DNA from: Halorubrum coriense DSM 10284
GTDB lineage: Archaea > Halobacteriota > Halobacteria > Halobacteriales > Haloferacaceae
Assembly (NCBI RefSeq): GCF_000337035.1
Contig: NZ_AOJL01000013.1
Coordinates: 83,566-128,346, forward strand
Length of the DNA: 44,781 nucleotides
Direction of reading: 5' to 3'
Shown here: piece after piece, positions 7,321 to 15,723 of the stretch
How the letters are laid out: the number at the start of each line of letters is the position of its first letter
Numbering within the stretch: position 1 is the first letter of the stretch
Notes under the pieces: generated by a model
Told to the model about the DNA's origin: nothing
What the model saw: only the letters and a program-made list of their open reading frames with translations
Databases searched by the model: none
Position numbers and translations under genes: made by a program

Positions 7321-8215
7321 GGCTCTGTTGAAATCCTCAGCCGCTGACAGTTTGCTGAGGCTGTGCTGAATACGAGCGTGTATCTGTCGCTGATCTACCC
7401 GCTGAGAACCGGGATTAGGAATCGCTCAGTACAGACTATTTATTTCGTAGCGTCTGGGTCAATCTCGCGAGCGAATTGTATAAAGAACGTCTCCATCACA
7501 TCCCAGCGCGACTCTCCAAGGCGGCGACCTGGGTCCGTATACAACGCGCCGAGGCGTTTGCGCGCCCACTCGTACAGAAGATCCACATCTGGCAACTCGG
7601 GGGCATCGTCGGGAAGGGTCTCTACGTCATCAATGATGGCGTACTGCTTGCCGATGCGTCCGGAGCGTTCACCGACGATACAGGCGAGACGGACGAGTCC
7701 GACCGCACCGACTGCATCGAGCTTGTCAGCGTCAAAGAGTAACTTTGCCTCGATCGTTTCAGGATCAGGCGAACTTGCCCGAATGCTGTGTGCCCGAAGA
7801 CAGTGTTCAACCGCTGCGATCCGGTCCGACGGTACATCTTCCGACGCGAGGAGAGTCGTGGCCTCGTCTGCTGCCCAGTCGTCGTGATCGTCGATTTCCC
7901 CGACGCGTTCGAGTGGCCGCCCGATATCGTGAAACCACGCTGCTGCGGCTAGGATGTCTCGATCGACGCTGTCCGGATGCTGGTTCGCAAGCCTGAGTGC
8001 GACATCACGTACTCGTTTCGCGTGGAACATATCGTGTGCGGGAAAAGAATCCTCGTAGTATGGGCGCGATAGCCCGCGGGACAGAGGAGCTAAGTTGGAG
8101 GGCATCACTGGAGGAAAATCTCTGCTAGAGTCTTAGTTATTGTGAAATACGCACCCTTCAGCGACCGGCTGTTTCAGACTGATGGATGTCTGAAGAAGTG
8201 GATTTCAACAAAGAC
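7321..8215. mobile_element. IS6-like terminal repeats bracketing an HD-domain gene
   Basis: GGCTCTGTTGAAATCC at 7321-7336 is matched in inverted orientation by GGATTTCAACAAAGAC at 8200-8215 (14 of 16). The right side also carries the subterminal block CTTCAGCGACCGGCTGTTTCAG (8157-8178), which recurs next to the IS6-like transposase at 27.7 kb. No transposase lies between the ends, only the HD hydrolase. The 8-base flanks do not match, so a clean single transposition is not shown. Confidence 0.5.
7440..8108 (-). CDS. HD-domain phosphohydrolase
   Basis: This 222-residue soluble protein has the HD metal-binding set: His29 (MFHAKRV), His60-Asp61 (AAWFHDIGRP), and Asp127/Asp131 (FDADKLDAVGA). The layout matches the small YedJ-like HD family of nucleotide or phosphate-ester hydrolases; the substrate is unknown. 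The start follows a weak upstream context, and M2 at 8105 is an equal alternative. The gene is alone between IS6-like ends. Confidence 0.85.
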   Translation of the reverse strand: MMPSNLAPLSRGLSRPYYEDSFPAHDMFHAKRVRDVALRLANQHPDSVDRDILAAAAWFHDIGRPLERVGEIDDHDDWAADEATTLLASEDVPSDRIAAVEHCLRAHSIRASSPDPETIEAKLLFDADKLDAVGAVGLVRLACIVGERSGRIGKQYAIIDDVETLPDDAPELPDVDLLYEWARKRLGALYTDPGRRLGESRWDVMETFFIQFAREIDPDATK

Positions 8216-8326
8216 ATACTGCTCTATCTTTCTATAGATGCTACTGAAGATATGCTCGGGGCATATCGACGCAACATGTACGCCTCTTCTGGGCGTTTCC
8301 CCGAGTTGACTCCCTATGGTGACCGC

Positions 8327-8536
8327 CTACGACTCTAGTTCGGCCTTTGCGCCATCGATCTCAATGATGTCACCATCACCGACGTCTAACGCGTCATGAA
8401 GTGCTTCGAGATGGTCATCAGCCTCCTCGCGGAGCTCTTTCGCAGTGGGCAGATCAACGTCTCCTTCCTCAAGCGTTTCTGCGATCTCTTCGAGCCGATC
8501 GATCCGCTCGCTGATGTCAATCTCAGCCTCGCTCAT
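8327..8536 (-). CDS. xseB: Exonuclease VII small subunit
   Basis: This 69-residue, very acidic protein is a predicted two-helix hairpin: SERIDRLEEIAETLEEGDVD, then TAKELREEADDHLEALHDAL. That matches the XseB fold, in which several small subunits wrap the coiled coil of XseA. It lies 42 nt downstream of xseA on the same strand, as expected for an operon. The short, divergent sequence is recognised mainly from this context. Together the pair would digest single-stranded DNA to oligonucleotides. Confidence 0.8.
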   Translation of the reverse strand: MSEAEIDISERIDRLEEIAETLEEGDVDLPTAKELREEADDHLEALHDALDVGDGDIIEIDGAKAELES

Positions 8537-8578
8537 GAACGGTGGTTGGCCGGAGCGGTCTTGAATACCTGGTTTCTG

Positions 8579-9949
8579 TCACAGCAGTCCACTTGCCCAC
8601 AGGGCGACACCGAGCACCAGTAGCCCGATAAGAACGAGTACGACTATCCGAAGCTGTTGAGCCTGTTGCTGTGCCGCTTGGACATCTGTATTTGTCTCGA
8701 TGTCCTGGTACCCACGCTCGATCCGACGTTCAAGATGTTCAGTTTCGCGCTGGACGCGCGTCTGATATGCCTGATCGATGCGTGCTTCGAGTCCGGCGAC
8801 ACGTCCACGGGCTGCTGTGGCCGTAACAGCCTCCGTCTCGGCGGCATGCTCTATCTTTTGGATTCCGGTACCTATCCGTGAGTCAAGACTGTCAAGACGA
8901 GCCGAGACGAGTGTCGAGTAGGCGGTGTCAACCCGCTGTTCGAGGTCAGCTGCTCGTTGGATTTGTGCCCGACGGTTCTCTGCCGCTCGTTCGATACTGA
9001 CCACTGCGTTGTCGACGCGTCGATCAAAGGCGTCCAGCCGGCCAGTCACAATCGCATCATATCCGGCTTGGAGCTGACGCTCGATTTCGCCGACCCGGTC
9101 ACGGACGGTACTCACGGCCGGCGTCGCGACGATCCCGGCCTCCGTTGGTGTTATCGCGGACTTATCCGCCACACCTTCGGCAAGCGTCTCATCATCTTCG
9201 TGGCCGACAGCGACGACTGTTGGCGTCCGACAGTCCGCGATGGCCCGAATGACAGGCTCCTCGTTGAAAGACCACAGCGTGTCGTCTGCGCCGCCACCAC
9301 GCGTAACAACAATGATATCGATGCCCGGATCCTGATCTGCCTGCCGGATGGCCCCAACGAGTGATGGCGGGGCATTTTTGCCCTGTACTGTTGCGCCGAA
9401 GAAAGTAAGCGTCACACCCGGCGCACGACCCCAAGCAGCTTCACGCACGTCCTCTCGTGCGGACCCGGTTAGCGAGGTGACGATGCCAATGTTCGATGGA
9501 AATTGTGGGAGTGGTTGTTTCTGATCAGAATCGAAGAGTCCCTCCTCATCGAGTTCGGCACGCAATGCCTCCAACTCTTGTGTTCGGTCGGAGTCGCCTA
9601 CCGCCCAGTAGTTTTTCACATTCAGCTGTGTGCGTCCGCCGTCGGTGTAGAAATCGACGTTCGCTCGAACGATCACCTCCTCGCCTTCGGTGATGCGCTC
9701 ATCGATACGATTCCGATAGGACGACCACACGATACACTGGATCGTCTCCTCGCCATTGACGTCTCGAAGCGTGAAGAATGTTCCATAGCTTTTCGCTGTC
9801 GCATCCGAGACCTCGCCGACAACATATGTCGGGAATCGATTGGAGGCTGACTCCAAGGTCGCCTCGATCTCGTTATTGAGCCGGCCCACAGACCACGCTG
9901 ATTCGTCTCGTTCCGCGTCCCCACTGCGAGTCTCATCGTCGACGGCCAT
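8579..9949 (-). CDS. xseA: Exonuclease VII large subunit with C-terminal membrane helix
   Basis: The 456-residue protein has an N-terminal OB-fold (about 35-115, YVVGEVSDATAKSYGTFFTL) that binds single-stranded DNA. The catalytic domain (about 140-265) includes IGIVTSLTGSA, VTRGGGADDTLWSFNEEP and AVGHEDDETLAEGVADK. Long helices (270-425) form the XseB-binding stalk. The last ~25 residues (IVVLVLIGLLVLGVALWASG) form a hydrophobic helix, not part of canonical XseA, that would tether the complex to the membrane. Its promoter region is shared with the divergent gene at 10060. Confidence 0.9.
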   Translation of the reverse strand: MAVDDETRSGDAERDESAWSVGRLNNEIEATLESASNRFPTYVVGEVSDATAKSYGTFFTLRDVNGEETIQCIVWSSYRNRIDERITEGEEVIVRANVDFYTDGGRTQLNVKNYWAVGDSDRTQELEALRAELDEEGLFDSDQKQPLPQFPSNIGIVTSLTGSAREDVREAAWGRAPGVTLTFFGATVQGKNAPPSLVGAIRQADQDPGIDIIVVTRGGGADDTLWSFNEEPVIRAIADCRTPTVVAVGHEDDETLAEGVADKSAITPTEAGIVATPAVSTVRDRVGEIERQLQAGYDAIVTGRLDAFDRRVDNAVVSIERAAENRRAQIQRAADLEQRVDTAYSTLVSARLDSLDSRIGTGIQKIEHAAETEAVTATAARGRVAGLEARIDQAYQTRVQRETEHLERRIERGYQDIETNTDVQAAQQQAQQLRIVVLVLIGLLVLGVALWASGLL

Positions 9950-10059
9950 TCGCTCAGATATATACTGTCGGGCGGTTTAGTTTGTTGGCTCCCTCCTGTC
10001 CTGTGGATATTCTCACAGCCAGCGACATCTGTATGTGATGTGACAGCGTACATTAGACT

Positions 10060-10422
10060 GTGTCGACGCGACGTACTGACGCTGGCTCGGCCGCCATCGT
10101 TGCGGTTATCGTCTGGATCGCTGCGCGGCGAGGTGGGGCGACCACTCAGGAGCTACTTCGACCAAGTCCGTTTCTGGGGGGTGCGGCAACAGCAGTGATC
10201 ATTGAAGCCGTGTTCGCGTGGTGGCCAGAGCGCGCAGGTCACCTCTGGCAGCAACCGAGTGTTCGGTTTGGCTCGCCCATCGTGCTGGTTGCCGTGGCCC
10301 TCTCTGTTGGTCGTCGCAGTGACATGGCTTACGCGGCGACGCTCGGTGGCCTCGCGGGATATTTCTCGCTATTAGCAGGTGTCGCTGCGGCCGTCATTCC
10401 GGAACCACGAGAGTGGTTTTGA
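10060..10422 (+). CDS. Small four-helix membrane protein
   Basis: The 120-residue protein starts at GTG 10060 and has about four hydrophobic segments (AAIVAVIVWIAA, FLGGAATAVIIEAVFAW, IVLVAVALSVG, TLGGLAGYFSLLAGVAAAVI). No family is recognised. It diverges from xseA with a 110-bp shared upstream region. Haloarchaeal-like composition and an intact frame support a real gene. Confidence 0.6.
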   Translation: MSTRRTDAGSAAIVAVIVWIAARRGGATTQELLRPSPFLGGAATAVIIEAVFAWWPERAGHLWQQPSVRFGSPIVLVAVALSVGRRSDMAYAATLGGLAGYFSLLAGVAAAVIPEPREWF

Positions 10423-10762
10423 CAGTCTAACTCTGATAACAAATACGAACTGCTTGGGCTGGCCTACCTTCTGAGGTTGCGTACGCGTACCATCCTAGAA
10501 ATGTCTGTATTTAACCGCCTGAAAAATAATTAAGTGCTGTATCTATCTTGAGCCTTTGTATGGTAGGGTCTCGTCCCCCTTCGGATCGGACGCCAGAGTC
10601 GGTACATCAGCCGTAGGCCACCGTCTCCACCCGATCATATAGTCAGGAGAATACAACCGTCCAAATCATCTCCGACTGTCATATGCTCATCGCGTATAAA
10701 ATGAGTGATCTATTATATAATAAAACAATAGTATTTCATAGCTTGAATCCGGATATTGGGAT
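10423..10762. other. Intergenic, AT-rich promoter region
   Basis: There is no credible gene in this 340 bp. The last 80 bp are strongly AT-rich (TATTATATAATAAAAC near 10710), a plausible promoter and operator for the PadR gene. GCGTACGCGTAC at about 10479 is a short near-palindrome. Confidence 0.4.
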
Positions 10763-11044
10763 ATGTACGATCTTACCGGGTTTCAGCGGGACCTGCTGTA
10801 CGTCATTGCGGGGCTCGATGACCCACATGGGCTCGCAATTAAAGATGAACTCGAAGAGTACTATGAAAAAGAGATCCACCATGGCCGCCTCTATCCGAAC
10901 CTCGACACGCTTGTTGAGAAGGGACTTGTCGAAAAGAGTCAGCGGGACCGCCGGACCAACGAGTATGCGGCAACTCGCCGCGGCCAAAGAGAAATCCAAG
11001 CCCGCGTCGACTGGGAAGCGGAGTACATCGCCCACGACCCCTAA
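10763..11044 (+). CDS. PadR-family transcriptional regulator
   Basis: This 93-residue winged-helix protein has the PadR signature: FQRDLLYVIAGLDDPHGLAI, YYEKEIHHGRLYPNLDTLVE and GLVEKSQRDRRTNEYAATRRG (recognition helix around HGRLYPNL, then the wing). It is a short haloarchaeal PadR lacking the long C-terminal dimerisation helices. PadR proteins usually repress neighbouring genes; the target here is not clear because the next gene, cetZ, is convergent. Autoregulation through the AT-rich leader is possible. Confidence 0.85.
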   Translation: MYDLTGFQRDLLYVIAGLDDPHGLAIKDELEEYYEKEIHHGRLYPNLDTLVEKGLVEKSQRDRRTNEYAATRRGQREIQARVDWEAEYIAHDP

Positions 11045-11074
11045 AATCGCTCACCCCCAATACTCTCTCCGCGT

Positions 11075-12247
11075 TCAAAATAGAGACTCCAGTTCCCCAT
11101 CGCTATCCATCAAATCCGCAAAGCGGTCCGCGCTTTCGTCAGTGATTTCTCCACGATTCTGCTGTGCTTCGATTGCGACTTGCTGGAGCTCTTTCACTCG
11201 CGGAACGTTCGTTATGCCACCGAGTAGTACGAGTGCTGCGACCGTTCCCTCACCGCGTCGTGGGTAGTCACCACCACGGACCTCCATCGACCCGGTCTGA
11301 TCTTCGAGCCACTTACGACCATGCTCGACCCCCTTCCGATTCAGATACTCAGGCGGCCCGGCGATGACGAGCAATGCTCGCTCTGTTCCGTTCACCTCAC
11401 AGGGTAGAGTGAGGCGACCTAAGGTCGCCTTCCGAACGAGACTCGTTATTCGATTGGTGGCCTCTGTACTGTCAATCCCGTCATTCGAATCACCACGGAG
11501 TCGTGAGAGCAATCCACCCCGCTCTGCTTCCTCCACCTCGACGTCGGCGTACCCCAATGTCGAGATACCCCCGCCTTTGAGCGTATTAATTATCTCGGAC
11601 GAGTCGACCACGCTTTCGGCGACATCGCTTCCTTCTGTTATTTCACCAGCACTGAAGAGCACGCCGAACCGCTGGACTAACTCTTCGTTGATTGCGTCAA
11701 ACCCTTGCTCGACGGATTCACCGGAACTGCGCCAGGCGTCGTTGTCAAACAACATGAGGTTGTCAACCTCATCGACGAACGTCTTGAGCGATCGAGCAGC
11801 GTTCAGCGTGTAGATCCCACCCTCATCGCTGCCGGGCAGAATACCAAGTCCATATACTGGTTCGGTGTAGATCCGCTTGAGATTCTTCGCGATTACGGGC
11901 GCGCCACCCGATCCTGTCCCGCCTCCAAGTCCTGCGACGACGAGAAACGCATCAATCTCGTGGACCGGCACCGAGTCGAGTGCGCCTTGGATTTCATCGA
12001 GGTCTTCCTCGGCGATTTCTGCGCCCAACTCGTTATCCGCGCCCACACCGTGGCCTTTGACTCGTGATTGCCCGATTAGAATTCGACGGTCCGTCGGGAG
12101 GTTGTTGATCCCTTTGAGGTCTGCTTTTGCCGTGTTGACGGCGATCGCTCCCCGAACGATATCCGCGCCTGTTTGTGCGTCGTAATGTAGAAACTCGTCG
12201 ACTACCTTCCCACCTGCCTGTCCAACCCCAATTAATGCGAGTTTCAT
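11075..12247 (-). CDS. cetZ: CetZ-type tubulin/FtsZ-superfamily protein
   Basis: This 390-residue GTPase has the tubulin signature LGGGTGSGG (107-115), an N-terminal nucleotide loop IGVGQAGGKVVDEFL (6-20) and the archaeal NTAKADL element. CetZ proteins control haloarchaeal cell shape and rod formation for motility and are distinct from division FtsZ. ATG 12247 gives the family N-terminus MKLALIGVGQAGG, so the in-frame ATG at 12283 is rejected. The gene is monocistronic and convergent with padR (31 nt apart). Which CetZ subgroup it belongs to cannot be settled here. Confidence 0.9.
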   Translation of the reverse strand: MKLALIGVGQAGGKVVDEFLHYDAQTGADIVRGAIAVNTAKADLKGINNLPTDRRILIGQSRVKGHGVGADNELGAEIAEEDLDEIQGALDSVPVHEIDAFLVVAGLGGGTGSGGAPVIAKNLKRIYTEPVYGLGILPGSDEGGIYTLNAARSLKTFVDEVDNLMLFDNDAWRSSGESVEQGFDAINEELVQRFGVLFSAGEITEGSDVAESVVDSSEIINTLKGGGISTLGYADVEVEEAERGGLLSRLRGDSNDGIDSTEATNRITSLVRKATLGRLTLPCEVNGTERALLVIAGPPEYLNRKGVEHGRKWLEDQTGSMEVRGGDYPRRGEGTVAALVLLGGITNVPRVKELQQVAIEAQQNRGEITDESADRFADLMDSDGELESLF

Positions 12248-12590
12248 GAAAGCACACCACATGTCTCTACGCATGTCGGACAAATAAAGTTTGAATTCTT
12301 CTCAATCGTGAGATAGCCGAAATTGCTACTTGAGTACGTTAGTGTTTTAGCGTTCGTTGGGTGGTGATCTATTCTATCTCCCTAGTCAAGAGTCGAAATC
12401 TGAAGGACTAATCCTGACGCCTTCTGCTAAGTTAATAGGAGCAGACTTATTTACTGAAAGACATCACTCCACGTTGTGATTCGACGAGGTTTATCGACGC
12501 AATCACCAAGTCCCACCGATTATCATTGACTTGGACTAGCTGCCCACCGTATACGGACACGTTCCCGAGTTATCATCGAGACTTCAACCA
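12248..12590. other. Intergenic region between divergent genes
   Basis: No gene is seen in 343 bp separating cetZ and the membrane protein at 12591. It should hold both promoters. AGTTAATAGGAGCAGAC near 12430 and AATAAAGTTTG near 12285 are AT-rich candidates, but none is convincing. Confidence 0.4.
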
Positions 12591-14267
12591 ATGTCAACAC
12601 GCCCTCCATCCGGCGGATCAGACGAACAGTCATCCGATAACGACCTTACCGACTGGCCACCAGGCGACTCAGATCAAAGCGAGTCATCCCCGCCGTGGCT
12701 TCCAATTGGTGTTGCTGGAATCATAGCTGTAGCTATTGGGTGGTTCTTTCGGCCGTGGCTCCACGGACTCGTCTACACAGCATACTCAACACCGTTACTG
12801 TTGCTCGGTATCGTTGCCGGCGGGGTTGCTGCGTGGGTCACCGCGCGGTCGGGAGATCGCGTTGAGACTGTCGTCAATACACTCTCCAGCAATGACCATA
12901 CGATTACCCCACTTCGTGTTGGGGTGGTTGTGCTCGTGATTGCTGCGTTTGCGCTGGCGCCTCTCGCCAACGCAGTCGCTGGCGTCACGCTAAGCGATCA
13001 GACGATGAGCCAGACGGCTACAATTGAGCGACTTGATGATGTTGATGCCGACAACCCGCGCATCGTCACGCGAGCGGTCGCTGATCGATACGCATCAAAC
13101 ACGCTCAATCGCCCACAGTATCGTGTTGGTGACACAGATATTAGCGTGGTGAACGGGACTCCCTACTGGGCGGCGCCGCTCGCTCCGGATGGTCTATTCA
13201 ACAGGATCACGAAACGACAGGCCGGCACCGTCTTGGTCGATATGACGACTCAGCAGGCCAATGTCCGGTCTGTTGATGGCGAGCTTGAGACCGGCGTCGG
13301 AACCATTTTTCATCGGAACTATCGGTGGGAACTCCTCAAATCGCAGGCTTACCTCGTTGACTACGGCGATCCGAAGATGGTCATTCACAATGAGACTCAG
13401 TATATCACTGTCCCATACACCGAGCCAGCGTTCCACTTGACGCCGCTTCCTCACTCTACACCACAGTGGGGCGGTGTCGCCGTTATTGATCCAAGTGGTT
13501 CGATCGAAATGCTCTCGCCCGCTGAGGCTGCGGCCAACCCGATCCTCGACACTCAGCAACTGTATCCAGAGAAGTTGGCACTCCAGTCGGTCGCAGCGAC
13601 GAAGTACCGCAATGGAATTATTAATACGTACACGAGCCACGAAGATGAAATCGAGGTCGCACCACTCCCCGGCGACGACAACGACCAGCCATTCTTCGTT
13701 CTCTCTGAGTCGGGCCCGCAGTACGTTGTTGCCGTCGAACCGTATGGCGACGCACAGGGGCTTCAAGAGTTGTGGACGATTGACGGTCAAAACGGAACCT
13801 TCGAACGGTACGTGCCAACTGACTCGCTGTTCGGCCCACAGCGAGCGGCGGATCTCGTGAGGCAATCAGCGCCACAGACGGATTGGGACCGCTTTTCACC
13901 AGCCGAACCGATTCTCACCGTTATCGACGACCGAGAGTACTGGCAGGTACGGGTCGTCCCCGAAGACAACAGTGGGATCGCGTACGTTGCGTTTGTCGAC
14001 GCACGGTCTGGTAATGTCGATTCCTTCGAAGAGACAGATGCGATAACGCAGTTCCTCGCAGGCGAGACGCCAACTGAGACAGCCACCGAAACAGATCCAA
14101 GCGAGACGACTACAGAGACGCCAACAGTCATTGTCCAACGGGTTGCCGAAAATGGCACCGTGATCGAGACCATGCGGGTGTATGACGACGAATCGATCGA
14201 AATTCGGACGCCGACAAACAGCTCTGTTGGCGCTGAGAACACGACCACAAAGAGCCTCGCAAGTTAG
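12591..14267 (+). CDS. Membrane-anchored protein with large extracellular domain
   Basis: This 558-residue protein has a hydrophilic, acidic N-terminus and three hydrophobic segments (about 37-53, 66-84, 108-130: GVAGIIAVAIGWFF, LLLLGIVAGGVAAWV, VGVVVLVIAAFALAPL). A ~400-residue beta-rich domain follows, then a Thr/Glu-rich stalk (TPTETATETDPSETTTETPT). Several NxS/T sites suggest surface glycosylation. Repeated phrases such as YWAAPLAP, YWQVRVVP and AYVAFVDARSG resemble PepSY-like or repeated beta modules, but no family is recognised. The gene is single; its role in the envelope is inferred from topology only. Confidence 0.75.
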   Translation: MSTRPPSGGSDEQSSDNDLTDWPPGDSDQSESSPPWLPIGVAGIIAVAIGWFFRPWLHGLVYTAYSTPLLLLGIVAGGVAAWVTARSGDRVETVVNTLSSNDHTITPLRVGVVVLVIAAFALAPLANAVAGVTLSDQTMSQTATIERLDDVDADNPRIVTRAVADRYASNTLNRPQYRVGDTDISVVNGTPYWAAPLAPDGLFNRITKRQAGTVLVDMTTQQANVRSVDGELETGVGTIFHRNYRWELLKSQAYLVDYGDPKMVIHNETQYITVPYTEPAFHLTPLPHSTPQWGGVAVIDPSGSIEMLSPAEAAANPILDTQQLYPEKLALQSVAATKYRNGIINTYTSHEDEIEVAPLPGDDNDQPFFVLSESGPQYVVAVEPYGDAQGLQELWTIDGQNGTFERYVPTDSLFGPQRAADLVRQSAPQTDWDRFSPAEPILTVIDDREYWQVRVVPEDNSGIAYVAFVDARSGNVDSFEETDAITQFLAGETPTETATETDPSETTTETPTVIVQRVAENGTVIETMRVYDDESIEIRTPTNSSVGAENTTTKSLAS

Positions 14268-14335
14268 CTCTCGCTGAACACTGGGCTACCAGAAGGGCTA
14301 ATCACCTGTTTGTGTATTCCGACTCATAGCCCTCC

Positions 14336-14450
14336 ACGCAGTCGAAAACGTTGAGAAAGCGTTTGGTGTTACTCGAGAGTTTCTCACTCTCGCCTCCGTG
14401 CGCCGCTGGCTGACACTTGCGATTGTCGTGTTCTTTGTCGGGGGTGGTTT
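14336..14450 (+). pseudogene. DUF7544-like membrane protein, N-terminal fragment
   Basis: Translation from 14336 gives ALHAVENVEKAFGVTREFL then RRWLTLAIVVFFVGGGL. This resembles the N-terminus of a haloarchaeal multispanning family that opens with an amphipathic helix, RW, and a first membrane helix ending FFVGGG. The initiator position reads ATA and the frame is cut off where a TnpB right end begins. It is a dead 5' fragment. Confidence 0.45.
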
Positions 14451-14512
14451 AACATCCTCCCGGCGCTAAAGTGCGAGGCTTTCTCTTGGATTCTCCGTAA
14501 GGAGGGTGTCTG
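14451..14512 (-). mobile_element. Solo IS1341-type right end
   Basis: On the minus strand, GGAGAATCC leads into AAGCCTCGCACTTTAGCGC, CGGGAGGATGTTA, the right-end hairpin and terminus. A sister copy with the same TTCTCCGTAAG side sequence lies at 19882-19937. No tnpB is attached. Confidence 0.55.
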
Positions 14513-14587
14513 TCTGATTTATGAGGCATTCCGCATTGTCCGCTTGGCCCCGATTAAAAATGGGGGTATGCGCTCGTATCTATATTA

Positions 14588-14782
14588 TCAGGCGTTACGG
14601 GCGGATCGTCTCAATATTTGAGGGGTAATGATGAAATCAAGTGCTGCTGTCATGAGCAAAATAATTCGAAGAGCTTGATCCTCGACAATGAGTAGAGCGA
14701 TTCCAACCAGTATCAATGATGTCATTGTGGGTATGCCCAAGCGGAAAAGCGGACTCTGAAAAACCCCGGAGTGCTGTGACAT
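14588..14782 (-). CDS. Small two-helix membrane protein, paralogue A
   Basis: The 64-residue product starts MSQHSGVFQSPLFRLGIPTM, has two hydrophobic segments (SLILVGIALLIVED, IILLMTAALDFIITP) and ends QILRRSARNA. The protein at 26270-26464 has the same length and plan (MSQ...LFQSP..R.G.P.M...IED..LR......D...TPQILKRAARN), which strongly supports both as real genes. The function is unknown. Confidence 0.7.
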   Translation of the reverse strand: MSQHSGVFQSPLFRLGIPTMTSLILVGIALLIVEDQALRIILLMTAALDFIITPQILRRSARNA

Positions 14783-14983
14783 ACATCGTTGCTCTGTACC
14801 GAGAGTAATAGCGCCAAGTGGTGTGTTTCTCAGCGGGACACAACCGTCGGTAGTACAGTGAAGATAGTGAGATCAGTACCCACAGCTTTGTGGTTGGCAA
14901 TACTGTTATCCAAACTAATCCGCTGTGTCGTTCGTAGACACCCCTGCTTGGGCGAAAAATCAAATTCACTTGATAATATCTTA

Positions 14984-15723
14984 CTAATCATCTCCGTGTA
15001 ATTCGAGAATAGTGGGGAGTCTCTGCCAAGAGAAGATCAACACAAGTACCCAGAATACAGTCCAGACGTTCACAAATAGCGGTGAACCTAACATTCCTTC
15101 ACCAGCTAAGAAGCCCTGCTCCAGTAGCGGGTTGGCAACTCTCAAAACGAGAATCTCAAACAGCATGTACGGGATCAAGAGTAGTCCTGTGAATGTTGAC
15201 AACTGTCGTTGCTGTGGCAACGTTGAAGCGGCTTGATATAATGGCGGGCTGATGAGCGCTAACACAATTGTTACTCCAATTGCTAGGCGAAGAAGCGGAT
15301 TCAGTCTTGGAAAAATGCCCCGAAGAATTACCATCTCATCGCCACCAGACTGTGCGACGCTGTATATTCGGCCGAAAGGCATGGTCGCGAAGATTAGACA
15401 GAGTCCGATCGATCTGTTTGGAAGGCTTTTTTCGTTCTTATTATATGATACCCAATCCACATGAGCCCATAAGTAAAGACAAGACCAGCAACTGGTGCCA
15501 AGACAATTTCTGGCGTTTGCCGACACGCAAGCTGCCACATGTTGAAATTCCGTGGACCCCAAGACCCACAGATCAATCGCCCGACACCAGTGTGTGATAT
15601 TTCATGGATCTCGTTATGTACGAATAACAGCGCGACAAATGCGATTGCCCAAGAAGAGCTAAAATTGAACTTTAATGCCCTGTTACGAGGCGATTCTGAT
15701 GTACTGCCTAGCTGTAGAGGCAT
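14984..15723 (-). pseudogene. HExxH membrane metalloprotease-like gene with a frameshift
   Basis: Two overlapping frames read as one protein of about 245 residues. The 5' frame (15723 to ~15427) starts MPLQLGSTSE and has a hydrophobic helix ending in VHNEIHEISHTGVGRL, with the zinc-binding HExxH at residues 40-44. A second helix, APVAGLVFTYGLMWIGYHII, runs into RTKK. The 3' frame (~15432 to 14984) continues with LPNRSIGLCLIFATM and four more hydrophobic segments. The break is at a run of six A on the coding strand (15427-15432); one extra A would restore the frame. A membrane-embedded HExxH suggests a site-2-protease-like or related peptidase. The cause may be a sequencing indel, mutation or slippage. 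Confidence 0.6.

Noticed and set aside
15427-15432. Programmed -1 ribosomal frameshift at AAAAAAG
   Set aside because: The zero-frame codons are AAA AAA GCC, so the heptamer is not in the slippery register and the P-site pairing after a shift would be poor. Simple loss of one A or slippage in transcription is more economical.
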